Positions 45,821 to 56,800 are shown, counted from the stretch's first letter. The stretch is DNA of 64,000 nt from Thermoflexibacter ruber (GCF_900113045.1 NZ_FONY01000009.1:1-64000), one strand, 5' to 3'. The notes: generated from the sequence alone by a model not told the origin. Translations and numbers: made by a program.

Positions 45821-46690
45821 TTATTTCAAGAAAAACTTTTGTGTAGCTCTATCAAAATCAAAGTTAGGGGGAAATCTGAATACTAAGCTATTGTAATAAA
45901 ACTTGTCTTGCAACCATTTCCAGTCCTTTAAAATAGGAATTTTTAGCAAGGTATTTTCTATCAAGCGTATCCTTCTTAGCTCCTTTTTCTCTTGTTCGTT
46001 TAGCTGATGCTTACTAAGGATAATTTCTGCTTCTTTGCAGTATGCCTCTAATTGTTCTAAGCTCTTTTGATTGGCTGAGCGCAAGCGGTAAGCCCCAATA
46101 AGCGTATTAATTGCGTATAATTCTGCATATTGGAAAAAACGCAACCATAGTTCTAAATCAGAAGCTAATAGGTAATCCGTGTTGATATAGCTTCCCGCTT
46201 TCTCCCACAAATTTCTATGCCAAAAAGTACCTTCTTGTTGGATAAACTTATAGTCATAGCGGTAGTAACGATACTTGTTCCACTTTGGCAGGGTGTGGAT
46301 ACGCACTGTTTTTCCATGCTCGTCTATGTGAGCAGGCATACCATGAATCCATTGAATTTGAGGAAAGTTTTGAAATAACTCAGCAATGATAAAAAGACTA
46401 TGGGGATAGAGCATGTCATCAGAGTTTAGATAAGTCATAATTTCCCCTGTACTTTTTTCGAATCCCTTTTGTACTGCATGATAATGCCCTTTGTCTTTTT
46501 TACTTTCAAAGTAAGCTAAGTATTTTTCATACTTCTTGATGATTTCCACACTATTATCTGTACTGTTTCCGTCTATGATGATATACTCCAAATTAGGGTA
46601 GTTTTGTTCTATGACAGAAAGAATCGTTTGTTCAAGGTATTGACCTTGATTGAAGGAAGGGGTTACGATAGATATTTTTGGATAGTACAT
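45821..46690 (-). CDS. Family 2 glycosyltransferase
   Basis: A 289-aa soluble GT2 enzyme: SIVTPSFNQGQYLEQTILSV, IIIDGNSTDNSVEI, DKGHYHAVQKGFEKSTGEI and the metal motif LNSDDMLYP. The pattern GxYxAxxxG is typical of enzymes transferring hexoses or amino sugars in surface polysaccharide synthesis. It is the first gene of a two-gene unit with the glycosyltransferase at 44796. No other glycan genes are next to it, so this small pair is probably a local addition to a pathway encoded elsewhere. Confidence 0.9.
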   Translation of the reverse strand: MYYPKISIVTPSFNQGQYLEQTILSVIEQNYPNLEYIIIDGNSTDNSVEIIKKYEKYLAYFESKKDKGHYHAVQKGFEKSTGEIMTYLNSDDMLYPHSLFIIAELFQNFPQIQWIHGMPAHIDEHGKTVRIHTLPKWNKYRYYRYDYKFIQQEGTFWHRNLWEKAGSYINTDYLLASDLELWLRFFQYAELYAINTLIGAYRLRSANQKSLEQLEAYCKEAEIILSKHQLNEQEKKELRRIRLIENTLLKIPILKDWKWLQDKFYYNSLVFRFPPNFDFDRATQKFFLK

Positions 46691-46734
46691 TTGCTAAAAA
46701 AATTTCTTACCAGCATGAAGTTTTTGAGGAATAA

Positions 46735-47805
46735 TTATTTTTTAAACAAATGACTAATAGGACTTTCTGCTTTTAAGATACTCAACATCTCTTTGAAAGG
46801 AATATAAATCTCCAAATCATTATCAGAATCAGGCAGCAAGTAAAAAAAGGTCATTCCCCCCGTAGTCATATAAAAATCAAAATCTATCATAGACGTGTCT
46901 AATTTATTACTCCCTGCTTCTTGCAAGTTATCTTTATCGATGCTTTTAATAATAGCTTGCAAGATAATTTTTCTGAGTTCTTCCTTGTAGTCTGCTTTAA
47001 AAATATCGTCCAGATGTATCAGTTTTCCCGTCTTCAGGTCCCAAGTATAAAACTTTTGTTCATTTATCTCTTCGCCGTCAGCATCTACTACTTCATTGAT
47101 ACGAATAGAAAGCAGATAGTTTTCATTAAGATACACCAGCATATCTATATCTATAGACTCTCGCTCCGCCGCCCCATCCAAGAGGTAGCTGTAATGTTTA
47201 TGTAATTTTTCAACAATTTGATTTTTAAATACTTCTATATTTAGATTATTGGGCATAGAGAGTTTGAAAGTACCTTTGCCTAAATCGCCGCGGACTGCCT
47301 CTAATACTTTGGCATCAGGAAATTGGGAGGGATAAAGAAAATGCACTTTGGTATCAAAAGGGGCGATAGTATCCTTGTTATTGTTGATATAGTACTGAGC
47401 AAATTGCATACTGCCTTTGGTGTAGTCTTCTTTAAGTTCAACAGGGACTTTGCGTTTGCCCTGCTCGGTTTCTCTAACTCCAATAAAACTTTTTTTAGTA
47501 ATTACCCCTTCAAAAATGCCTGTAATATGTCCGTTCGTATCGAGTTCCTCTAAGATATGTTTTGTGGAGTTGCTTTTAATTTCTTTAAGTTGGAAAGGTC
47601 TGCCGTTGGCATTGTAATAATACGTTCCTATATACTGGTTTTCATGGTTCATCAAGTCTGCAGTGATAGGCTGATTGTTTAGTTTTCCTGTAAAATGCGT
47701 ATAAAAACCAGAGGTAATGACTTCTATTTTATCATCTATTTTTTGTGCTTGGGCATAGGAAAGACAAATACATATCGATACAATAAAGCTATGAATCTTT
47801 TTCAT
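46735..47805 (-). CDS. Secreted DUF3298-like protein
   Basis: A 356-aa exported protein (signal ending SYAQAQ). The C-terminal half (about 200-350) matches the RsiV-like DUF3298 pattern: YLNENYLLSIRINEVVDADG, FYTWDLKTGKLIHLDDIF, and FYMTTGGMTFFYLLP followed by IYIPFKEM. The N-terminal half has beta strands around YIGTYYYNANGRPFQLKEI. RsiV binds lysozyme; whether this one does is not visible. Start at 47805 is supported by the signal peptide. The gene stands apart from the glycosyltransferases downstream by 44 bases. Confidence 0.72.
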   Translation of the reverse strand: MKKIHSFIVSICICLSYAQAQKIDDKIEVITSGFYTHFTGKLNNQPITADLMNHENQYIGTYYYNANGRPFQLKEIKSNSTKHILEELDTNGHITGIFEGVITKKSFIGVRETEQGKRKVPVELKEDYTKGSMQFAQYYINNNKDTIAPFDTKVHFLYPSQFPDAKVLEAVRGDLGKGTFKLSMPNNLNIEVFKNQIVEKLHKHYSYLLDGAAERESIDIDMLVYLNENYLLSIRINEVVDADGEEINEQKFYTWDLKTGKLIHLDDIFKADYKEELRKIILQAIIKSIDKDNLQEAGSNKLDTSMIDFDFYMTTGGMTFFYLLPDSDNDLEIYIPFKEMLSILKAESPISHLFKK

Positions 47806-47897
47806 TTTTTCAGTAGGTAAAAGTGAACGAATTAAATATAGAGCAAGGATTTTTTATGCTTACTCTTACCAAAATTTAGACCATTTCCTCAAAAATA

Positions 47898-48650
47898 CTA
47901 AACTCTATTTACTACTGTACTGCTTGCCTGAGCCGTAGGGAAAAGAATTACATCAGCAATATTGACATGGGCAGGGCGACTGACGGCAAAATAAATCACC
48001 TCTGCAACATCTTGGGCAGTAAGTGGAGTAATGCCTTTGTAAACATTTTTTGCCCTTTGCTCATCACCTTTGAAACGAACTAAGGAAAACTCCGTTTCTA
48101 CTAACCCCGGATTAATTGCGGTCACTTTGATGCCGTATTGCACCAAATCCAACCTCATGCCTGAGTTAAGCGCATCTACGGCGTATTTAGAAGCACAGTA
48201 GGCATTTCCGTTGGGATAAACCTCTTTACCCGCAATAGAGCCAATGTTGATGATATGCCCTGATTTTCTTTCTACCATGCTTGGAATCACTGCCTTAGAA
48301 ACATACATTAATCCTTTTACATTAATGTCTATCATCGCTTCCCAATCTACCAAGTCTGCCTTGTCCACAGGTGCAAGCCCGTGTGCATTGCCCGCATTGT
48401 TCACTAAAACATCAATTTGTTTCCAATCTGTGGGTAAGTTTTCTATTTGTCTAAAAACCTCCTCTTTGTCCCTTACATCAAAGCAAAGTGTATAGACTTT
48501 TACAGATTGGCTTAGCTGCATGGCTAATTCTGCCAAGCGTTCTTGTCGCCTTCCACACAGAATCAAGTCGATTTGGTGCTGAGCAAAAAGTTCTGCCGTA
48601 GCTTTTCCTATGCCCGAAGTGGCTCCTGTTATCAGGGCTATTTTTTTCAT
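47898..48650 (-). CDS. SDR-family oxidoreductase (YdfG-like)
   Basis: Classical SDR of 250 aa. It has TGATSGIGKAT, a Rossmann strand ending CGRRQERLAEL (Arg residues favouring NADPH), NNAGNAHGL, NIGSIAG, the active-site Y-C-A-S-K in GNAYCASKYAV, and NPGLVETEFSLVRF, typical of YdfG-like serine/3-hydroxy acid dehydrogenases. The substrate is not certain. A TACTTTTG-like box on this strand at 48687-48694 precedes the start by 36 bases. Single gene. Confidence 0.92.
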   Translation of the reverse strand: MKKIALITGATSGIGKATAELFAQHQIDLILCGRRQERLAELAMQLSQSVKVYTLCFDVRDKEEVFRQIENLPTDWKQIDVLVNNAGNAHGLAPVDKADLVDWEAMIDINVKGLMYVSKAVIPSMVERKSGHIINIGSIAGKEVYPNGNAYCASKYAVDALNSGMRLDLVQYGIKVTAINPGLVETEFSLVRFKGDEQRAKNVYKGITPLTAQDVAEVIYFAVSRPAHVNIADVILFPTAQASSTVVNRV

Positions 48651-48760
48651 AGATTTTTTGTAACTATGTAACTATTTAGGTACTTGCAAAAGTAAGAAAA
48701 AGTGTAATTATTTACTACTAAGACACAAAGCCACTAAAAAAATTTTAAAAAGATAATTTT

Positions 48761-49708
48761 ATGAAAACAACACTTTTTATTCTAATTTTTACTTTCCTAA
48801 TCATGGAAAATACTTTTTCCCAATCCAAAGAGGAAATCGTCAAAATCGACAAAATAGAAGGAACTTTGCTTATCCCTGACGCTAAAAAAACAGTTCCTGT
48901 CGTACTTATCATTGCAGGTTCGGGTCCCACTGACCGCAATGGGAATAGTGGAATTGGCATTACTGCCCAATCTTATAAACTCTTAGCAGAAGATTTGGCA
49001 AAAAATGGCATCGCATCTTTACGTTATGATAAAAGAGGCATAGGCAAAAGTGCAGAGGCAGGCATGAAAGAGGACAGTTTGCGCTTTGAGCATTACATTG
49101 ATGATGCAGTGGCGTGGGTAAATTTTTTAGGCAAAGATAAGAGATTCAACAAGATAGTTATTCTTGGGCATAGCGAAGGCTCGCTGATAGGCATGGTAGC
49201 AGCTCAAAAAAGCAAAGCAAATAGCTATATTTCCGTAGCGGGGGCTGGCAGACCAATTGACGAGATAATTTTGCAACAAGTCAAAGACCAAAAACAACCT
49301 GAAAATATCGTAAATGATATAAGCGGTCTGTTCGCACAACTCAAAGAAGGCAAACTCATTGAAAATCCTAACCCTCTGTACTTCAGCTTATTTCATCCAA
49401 GTGTGCAACGTTATATGATTTCTTGGCTCAAATACAACCCGCAAGCAGAAATCAAAAAACTAACAATTCCTACGCTGATAGTACAAGGCACGACTGATAT
49501 TCAAGTGGCTGAGAGCGAAGCAAAACTACTTAAAGATGCCAAACCAGATGCCCAATATTTGCTCATAGAAAAAATGAACCATATTTTGAAAACGAGTTCA
49601 ACAGATAGAGCAGAAAACATAGCCACTTATTCCAAAGCAGATTTGCCTTTGGCAGAAGGTTTGGTAAGTGGGTTGGTGCAGTTTATCAAAGAGAATGGAA
49701 AAAATTAA
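48761..49708 (+). CDS. Secreted alpha/beta-hydrolase
   Basis: A 315-aa protein with a signal peptide (MKTTLFILIFTFLIMENTFS) and an alpha/beta-hydrolase fold: LIIAGSGPTDRNG (oxyanion-side strand), GIASLRYDKRGIGKS, the nucleophile Ser in ILGHSEGSLIGM, a later Asp strand (LIVQGTTDIQV) and the catalytic His in EKMNHILK. Typical of esterases and acyl-peptide hydrolase-like enzymes; the substrate is unknown. Divergent from the SDR gene. It is 36 bases upstream of the metallopeptidase gene, so the two may form one unit. Confidence 0.88.
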   Translation: MKTTLFILIFTFLIMENTFSQSKEEIVKIDKIEGTLLIPDAKKTVPVVLIIAGSGPTDRNGNSGIGITAQSYKLLAEDLAKNGIASLRYDKRGIGKSAEAGMKEDSLRFEHYIDDAVAWVNFLGKDKRFNKIVILGHSEGSLIGMVAAQKSKANSYISVAGAGRPIDEIILQQVKDQKQPENIVNDISGLFAQLKEGKLIENPNPLYFSLFHPSVQRYMISWLKYNPQAEIKKLTIPTLIVQGTTDIQVAESEAKLLKDAKPDAQYLLIEKMNHILKTSSTDRAENIATYSKADLPLAEGLVSGLVQFIKENGKN

Positions 49709-49744
49709 TGATGTTTACCAACAAGCAAATATATACTACTAAAG

Positions 49745-50779
49745 ATGCGTAAGTTAATCAAAAGAATATTATTGATTTTTCTACTTTTATTACTTTTTCT
49801 TTGCATTTGGCAGTTTGAAATCATCAGCTATGGGCTAATGCAAGCAAAAGGACAGTTTACTATCTTGTTGAAAGCCAGACCCATTAGAGAAGTATTAGAA
49901 GATAAGAGCATCCCAGATTCTGTCAAAAGTAAATTACACCTTATTCAGGAAATAAAACAATTTGCTATTGATTCTTTGGGATTATCGCCATCGGGGAGCT
50001 ATGAAAAATTCTACGACCAACAGGATAAGCCCATTCTATGGACTATTACTGCTTGTGAACCTTACAGTTTGACTGCCAAAGAGTGGTTTTTCCCTTTTGT
50101 TGGGACTTTTTCTTATAAAGGATTTTTTGATAAGGGCAAATTAAAAAAAGAGGAGGAGAGATTGAAAAAACAAGGTTGGGATACTGAAATAGACGAAGTA
50201 AGCGCATGGTCGACTTTGGGCTACTTTGATGACCCTATTTTGTCGAGTATGCTCATGCGTAGCGAGGGAAGTTTGGCAAACTTAATTATCCACGAGCTTA
50301 CACACGGCACACTGTTTATCAATGATAACCTTACTTACAATGAAAATTTAGCCAACTTCGTAGGCAATCAAGGGGCTATCCTTTTCCTACAATTCAAGTA
50401 TGGAGAAAATTCTTTACCATTGGAAAAGTATCTTGCTCAGCAGCAGGATAGAGAAAAACTCAATGCTTTTTTGCTTAGTGCTACACAGAAATTGGATTCT
50501 CTTTATCGTTCGTTTGATAAAAAAACGTCACTGGAACAGAAGCAAACTCAAAAGGAAAAAATGATTCAACACATTATTTCTTCTGTGGATACTATTGCTT
50601 TCCGTGGAGAAACATATAAAGACTACTTTAAGGATTACACCCCTAATAATGCTTTTTTTGTAGGTTTTCTCACTTACAATGAAAAGCAAAACACCTTTGA
50701 GCAAGAATTCAAAAATCAGTTTAATGGTGATTTCAAGAAGTATTTTGCCTATTTGAGAGAGAAATATGCCCAAAACTGA
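49745..50779 (+). CDS. Putative zinc aminopeptidase (PF10023 type)
   Basis: A 344-aa protein with an N-terminal transmembrane helix (about 8-25) and a zincin motif LIIHELTHGTLFI (HExxH; residues about 180-190). The later glutamate in NENLANFVGNQGA is the likely third ligand. The family, called predicted aminopeptidase, occurs in many Gram-negative genomes and its natural substrate is not established. It probably faces the periplasm. It follows the hydrolase gene by 36 bases and precedes the caspase gene by 70, so it could belong to a proteolysis-linked neighbourhood. Confidence 0.82.
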   Translation: MRKLIKRILLIFLLLLLFLCIWQFEIISYGLMQAKGQFTILLKARPIREVLEDKSIPDSVKSKLHLIQEIKQFAIDSLGLSPSGSYEKFYDQQDKPILWTITACEPYSLTAKEWFFPFVGTFSYKGFFDKGKLKKEEERLKKQGWDTEIDEVSAWSTLGYFDDPILSSMLMRSEGSLANLIIHELTHGTLFINDNLTYNENLANFVGNQGAILFLQFKYGENSLPLEKYLAQQQDREKLNAFLLSATQKLDSLYRSFDKKTSLEQKQTQKEKMIQHIISSVDTIAFRGETYKDYFKDYTPNNAFFVGFLTYNEKQNTFEQEFKNQFNGDFKKYFAYLREKYAQN

Positions 50780-50849
50780 CTTTTCTCTCTAACTCTCATA
50801 AGTTTTTTACGTAAAATAATTAAAAAGTTATTTTACCCCTACAAAAACA

Positions 50850-52748
50850 ATGAAACGCTTTTTCTTATTTATAGCAATATTACTGCCTTTTTGCTGTTTT
50901 GCCCAAGAAGTACGTACTTTCTATCAAGCAAAAATGATTCGCTCCGTGGCTTTTTCACCTGACGGGAACTTTATCCTGACTGGAGGAGAGGATAAAACAG
51001 CAATTCTCTGGGATGTGCAAGGAAAGATTTGGCAAACGCTCAAAGGGCATCAAGGTATTATCCGCTCTGTAGCACTCTCTCCTGACGGCAATTATGCACT
51101 TACAGGTAGCGAAGACCAGACCGCAAGACTCTGGAATCTGCGTACAGGTACAGCTGTTGAGATTTTAGCCCACACCGACCCTGTGGGTGCAGTTGCTTTT
51201 TCTCCTGACGGAAAGTTTTTGCTGACTGGTTGCCATGACCATATTGTCCGTTTGTGGGATTATCAAGCCAACTTGATTCAAACTTTTTATCATGAAGCCA
51301 TCATTCGCTCAGTAGCTTTTGCACCAAATAGCAAACTAATTCTAACAGCAGGCATGGACGGTGTGGCTACTATTTGGAACTTACAAGGACAAGTCTTGCA
51401 AAAATACATAGGGCATACTAATCAAGTATTTGCAGCGGCTATTTCTCCTAAAACCCAGCACATCCTGACGGGTAGTTTTGATGAAACTGCCAAAATTTGG
51501 GATAGTAAAGGTAATGTGATTAAAACGTTCTCCAATCTTTATTGGGTAAGTGCCGTTGCCTTTTCCCCTGATAGCAAGTTTATCCTTACAGGTAGTTTTG
51601 ACCAGACTGCTAAACTTTGGAATCAGCAAGGAAAGATAGAACAAGAGTTTGGTGGTCATGGGAGTTGGATAAGTGCTGTGGCTTTTTCTCCTGATGGCAG
51701 ATACGTGCTTACCTCTGGGGGAAACTCCGCTAAACTTTGGGACATTTCAAATATCAAACCTAAAGCTCCGCCTCTACCTCCACAAATTACATGGAATAAT
51801 ACGCTACTCAAAAGTAAATCTAAAAATTATGTAGTAGATGCTTGTATCCAGACCTCTACTCCTCTGCAAAGTATGCAAGTATATGTGAATGAGGCTATAC
51901 AAATAGAAAATGCCACCAGAGGCATAGGAGTAGTACCCAGTGGGACTTGTGATGTCCAGCTTAAGCGCAATGTTACTTTGAAAGAAGGAAAAAATACTAT
52001 CAAAATTGTAGCAGCCAATGCAGGTGGTCTTACTACTTCAGAAATAGTAGAGGTAGCCTATCTACCTGAAAAAGAGGTTAGTATTACTACGGCAAAACGC
52101 ATAGCCTTAGTCATAGGTAATAAAGACTATAAAAACTCTCCACTAAAAAACCCTGTCAATGACGCAGAAGCAATAGCCATGGAGCTTAGTAAGCTGGGGT
52201 TTGAGGTACTCAAATATACCAATCTAAATCAAGATGAAATGAAAAATGCTATCTTGAAATTTGGACATAAACTAAGTAGCACAGGAGGAATTGGTTTATT
52301 TTACTTTGCAGGTCATGGCATAGAGCAGAACGGGGAAACTTACCTACTTCCGATAGAGGAGAGAAACGAGTTAAGTATAGAAGAATATACGCTCTCTGCG
52401 GTAGGTCTGAAAAAAGTACTTAGCGAAATGGAACAAGCAAACAATATAATGAATATACTCATCTTAGATGCTTGTAGGAATGAAAAAGGCAACCGCGGTA
52501 TCACAGGAACAGACATCGCTCCAAAGGGAACTTTCATAGCCTATGCCACCCAAGCAGGAGGAGTTGCCTTAGACGGTAATGGGAAAAATGGACTTTACAC
52601 CGAAGAGCTTATCAAAGCATTGCGACAACCTAATCTACGTTTAGAAGATATTTTTATGCAAGTAAGAAAAAATGTACGCTTGCGTTCCCAAGACCAACAA
52701 ATCCCAAGAGAATACTCCTCGATAGAGGAAAAGTTTTATTTTAAGTAA
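50850..52748 (+). CDS. Secreted WD40 - Ig-like - caspase (orthocaspase) protein
   Basis: A 632-aa exported protein (signal ending CCFAQE). Seven WD40 repeats (about 27-310; each SVAFSPDG...LTGxxDxTAKLWD) make one closed propeller. An Ig-like segment (310-400) leads to a C14 caspase-like domain (about 415-632). The catalytic pair is H489 in FYFAGHGIE and C542 in LDACRNE, both intact. Such proteases cut after basic residues in the orthocaspase/metacaspase group. A propeller usually recruits partners, here on the outside of the inner membrane. No substrate gene is obvious. Confidence 0.9.
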   Translation: MKRFFLFIAILLPFCCFAQEVRTFYQAKMIRSVAFSPDGNFILTGGEDKTAILWDVQGKIWQTLKGHQGIIRSVALSPDGNYALTGSEDQTARLWNLRTGTAVEILAHTDPVGAVAFSPDGKFLLTGCHDHIVRLWDYQANLIQTFYHEAIIRSVAFAPNSKLILTAGMDGVATIWNLQGQVLQKYIGHTNQVFAAAISPKTQHILTGSFDETAKIWDSKGNVIKTFSNLYWVSAVAFSPDSKFILTGSFDQTAKLWNQQGKIEQEFGGHGSWISAVAFSPDGRYVLTSGGNSAKLWDISNIKPKAPPLPPQITWNNTLLKSKSKNYVVDACIQTSTPLQSMQVYVNEAIQIENATRGIGVVPSGTCDVQLKRNVTLKEGKNTIKIVAANAGGLTTSEIVEVAYLPEKEVSITTAKRIALVIGNKDYKNSPLKNPVNDAEAIAMELSKLGFEVLKYTNLNQDEMKNAILKFGHKLSSTGGIGLFYFAGHGIEQNGETYLLPIEERNELSIEEYTLSAVGLKKVLSEMEQANNIMNILILDACRNEKGNRGITGTDIAPKGTFIAYATQAGGVALDGNGKNGLYTEELIKALRQPNLRLEDIFMQVRKNVRLRSQDQQIPREYSSIEEKFYFK

Positions 52749-52815
52749 TTAGCCAATAATTCGCTTAGGATTAATTAAATTTGGATAAATAAATATTCTA
52801 ACAAACGTACTTCTC

Positions 52816-53730
52816 ATGGATTTTGGCAAACTCCAAGACATTAGTCAAGTAGATTTTGGCTTACCCACTGACCACCCTCTAACTCCAAGCGTACTTGCAA
52901 AGAGTAAGAAATCTCCTTTGGAAGTGTATGTAGGCTGCCCTGTTTGGAGTTGTGAAGCATGGGTCGGTACTTGGTATCCACCGAAAACACAAAGTAGGGA
53001 TTTTCTAAAATATTATGCCCAGCAGTTCAACACTATTGAACTGAATACTACCCATTATCGAATCCCCGACCTCAGTACAATAGAGAAATGGAGAGAAAGT
53101 ACACCAACTTATTTCCGATTCTGCCCTAAAATTCCACAAGTCATTAGCCACGACCAACTTTTGCAAGATGTAGCCTTGCTCAATCAAACTTTCTGCGAAA
53201 ATGTGTATGCTTTAGGCAATAGGCTGGGAATTTGCTTTTTGCAACTTCCGCCTTATTTCGCTCCTGATAAGTTACCCATTTTAGAAAATTATGTCAAACA
53301 GTTCCCTTCCCAAGTTCCTCTTTCTGTGGAGTTTCGCCACGAGGCTTGGTTTGCCAAACGCAATGGTCTTATGCCTATAAGTGAAGCTACAGAAATGCTT
53401 GAAAGTTATGGTGTTAGTACTGTCATTTGCGATGTAGCAGGCAGGCGAGATGTACTTCACCAAAGGCTCACCACTACTACGGCAGTCATCAGATTTGTCG
53501 GCAACAATTTACACCCTACAGACTACAGTCGCATAGATGAGTGGACGCATCGTATCCAAAATTGGATAGATATGGGTTTAGAAAAATTGTATTTTTTTGT
53601 TCATGAACCTGATAATATACTTTCGCCCGACTTATCACTGTACTTTATAGAGAAAATAAACAAAGCGTGCAACCTAACTCTTAAAACACCTATCTCTTAT
53701 CAAAAACACTCGCAAATCAAGTTATTTTAA
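52816..53730 (+). CDS. DUF72-family protein
   Basis: A 304-aa protein of the DUF72 (YecE-like) family, a TIM-barrel of unknown biochemical role. It shows YVGCPVWSCEAWVGTWYPP, the NTIELNTTHYRIPDLSTIEKW and STPTYFRFCPKIPQ signatures and FLQLPPYFAPDKLPIL, then VEFRHEAWF. The length is normal. No signal peptide, so it is cytoplasmic. Sequence shows it intact. No operon partner. Confidence 0.9.
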   Translation: MDFGKLQDISQVDFGLPTDHPLTPSVLAKSKKSPLEVYVGCPVWSCEAWVGTWYPPKTQSRDFLKYYAQQFNTIELNTTHYRIPDLSTIEKWRESTPTYFRFCPKIPQVISHDQLLQDVALLNQTFCENVYALGNRLGICFLQLPPYFAPDKLPILENYVKQFPSQVPLSVEFRHEAWFAKRNGLMPISEATEMLESYGVSTVICDVAGRRDVLHQRLTTTTAVIRFVGNNLHPTDYSRIDEWTHRIQNWIDMGLEKLYFFVHEPDNILSPDLSLYFIEKINKACNLTLKTPISYQKHSQIKLF

Positions 53731-53768
53731 ATTTTAACTTACTTTTTCATTTTTTTGGTACTTATTTT

Positions 53769-53835
53769 GGGTAAACTTGTTTTATGTTTGCGTGAAGTTC
53801 TTATCTTAGCAGTTTAATATATAGTTTGTTTACCC
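53769..53835. promoter_or_regulatory. Promoter region of the propeller-SpoIIE gene
   Basis: A TATGTTTG -7 box lies at 53783-53790. An 8-base inverted repeat GGGTAAAC (53769-53776) and GTTTACCC (53828-53835) flanks it, with 51 bases between, and might bind a regulator. No matching -33 box at the correct distance. Confidence 0.35.
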
Positions 53836-53884
53836 TTACTTTACATCTATTGCCTAATAGTTAGTTATTGATGATAACGCCAAA

Positions 53885-56800
53885 ATGATAAAATACAAGG
53901 TTTTTATAATTCTTTTTTTTATTTTCTCCTTTCCAACTCTCTCAAAAGGACAAGCCGTTACTGAGCCTAATCAGATTGGTATGCCTTTTATTCGGAATTT
54001 TTCTCCTAAAGACTATAAAGCAGGTTTGGCAAATTGGGCAGTTGTGCAGGACAAAAGAGGTGTGATGTACTTTGGCAATGATAAGGGAGTACTTGAATAT
54101 GATGGGGTACATTGGCGACTAATAAAAACTTCTAATAATTCCTCAGTATTTTCTTTGGCAGTTGATAAAGACGGAAGAATATACGTAGGTGGCTTGCGTA
54201 CTTTTGGTATGCTTGTGCCCGATTCCACAGGATACTTACAATACCAAAGTCTTGCAAGTAAAATAGACTTTACTGAAAATGCTTTTGAGCAAGTTTGGTC
54301 TATTCGTTGTGTGAAAGAAGGCGTTATTTTCCAAACAGATGACAAACTTTTTATTCATAAAGAAAAAACTGATATAAAAATAATCAAGGCTAATTCTTAT
54401 TTCACTTTTGGATACGAAGCCCGAGGGAAATACTACGTTCAACAAAATAACATAGGTTTGACGGAACTTGTAGATAACAAGCTGCAATTAGTCAAAGGGA
54501 CAGAAAGATTTAAAAATACAATTATCGCCCAAGTATTGCCCTATGATAAGGATAAAATCATGCTTTGTATAGACGAAGAAGGACTTTTTATCTTAGATAA
54601 TGGTCGTCTTATCCCTTTTAAAACAGATGCAGATGTTTTTCTGAAAGAATACAGGGCTTATAGCGCACTCTTTTTAGATGATAATAAAATTGCTTTAGCA
54701 ACCTTAGGTATCGGTTTGGTAGTATTGGACAAAAAAGGTAAGATTATCCATATTTTTAACAAAAGAAATGGCTTGGGAGATGACTTAGTTACCTCTTTTT
54801 GCATGGACGGTCAAGGAGGAATTTGGTTAGGGCTTTACCACGGCATTTCTCGCTTAGAATATCCTTCTCCTTTATCTATTTTCACAGAAAACTCCCACAA
54901 AATCAGTGGAGCGGTAAATGCGATTGCTAAGCACAAAGGCGAAGTGTATATTGCTACTATGTCAGGCTTGTATGTACTCAAATCTCGTAATCTTACCAAA
55001 AGTTTTACAGAAGCAGAATTTAAAAAAATCAAGGATATTCCTGTAGATTGTTGGGGGCTTTTGTCTTTTGGCGACGAGCTAATTATTGCTACCTATTCAG
55101 GGCTAAAGAAATTAAAAGGCGAAGAATTAAGTGTGATTGGTGAGGTAAACCCTCAAACTTTTTGCATTACCCGCTCCGAAAAAGACCCTAACCGCATTTT
55201 TGTTGGCTCTGCTTATAGTGTACGTTCCTTAATCAAAGTAGGCAACGAATGGGTAGATAGTGGCAGGTTGGATAGCATCAGAGAAGAAGTGCAGTTCATC
55301 AAAGAAGATAAAGAAGGCAATTTATGGATAGGTACAAAAAATAAAGGCATTATCAAAGTAGTATTTGGTGAGTTTTTTTCTTTGAACCCCAAAGAAGCCA
55401 AAAGATATGGTATGAATGAAGGTTTGCCCTCTTTTAGTGGGAATCACTTATTTTTAATGAATGGAGAAATTAGAGTAGGTACGGAAAATGGTATTTATAA
55501 ATATAATAAGCAAACTGACAAGTTTATTTATGACCATGCCTTTGATGTACCTTTCAATAAGGGGAAATACAGTGTGCGTTATCCTACCTTAGACAGTCAA
55601 GGAAATTTGTGGTGTTTCTCTAACATTAATGAAGGAGAAATTTGCTTAGCCGTAAAGCAAACAGATGGCTCTTATAAATACAAACCCAAAGTTCTCAGCC
55701 GCCTCAATGACCTACAAGACATTCAATATATTTTTGCAGAAGAGAATGGAGTAATCTGGGTAAGTGATGTAGATGGAGTATATCGCTTTGATAGCCAAGA
55801 GGTAGGCAAAAGTGAATTTGAATTTAATACACTTATTAGGCAGATAAGCATTGGCAAAGACTCTGTGATATTCAAAGGTACTTACTTTGATGAAAAAAGG
55901 GTCAATTCGCTTGAGCAACCCAAAGAGCTGATGTACGACTTCCCTTACAAGTACAACACACTTCGCTTTGAAATGTCTGCGGTATCTTACAATGATGAAA
56001 GAGTAAATGTCTATCAAAGCTACTTAGAAAACTTTGATACAGGCTGGTCTAAGTGGACAGAAGATAACAACAAGGAATATACCAACCTTCCTGAGGGAAC
56101 TTATACCTACCGAGTTCGTTCTAAAGATGTTTATGGACAGATAAGCAAAGAGGCAGTATTCAAATTTTCTATCCAACCTCCTTGGTACAGAACCCCTTGG
56201 GCTTATATGCTTTACTCGGTGCTTTTAGGTAGTTTAGTATGGGGATTTATTCGTTGGAGGATTAGTGCTATACAAAAGGAAAAAGAAGTTTTAGCAATCA
56301 AAGTAACAGAACGTACCCAAGAGTTGGCAGACACGAATCAAAATTTAAAAAATACGCTTGAGCAACTCAAAGAGCAACATGATATTATTCAACAAAAATC
56401 AAATGAGTTGGCAGAGGCAAATCAACGACTGTTTGACTTAAATAAAGAACTGAGAAAAACAGTTTCTCAGGTGCAGTTAGCCCATAAGGAACTGGAGCGA
56501 AGCAGAGATGAACTCAGTAGGAAAAACGAAAATATAGAAAGTAGTATCCGATACGCTCGCCGTATCCAAGATGCTATGCTCCCTTATGCTGCCAAACTTA
56601 ATACTTGGTTTTCAGAATATTTTATATTTTACAAGCCAAGAGATATTGTCAGCGGCGACTTTTATTGGTTTACAGAAAGAGACGGAAAAATCATCGTTAC
56701 CGCAGTAGATTGTACAGGGCATGGTGTCCCCGGTGCCTTTATGAGCATGATAGGCTTTTCTATGCTCTCCCAAGTTGTAAACGAAAACAATATTTTAGAG

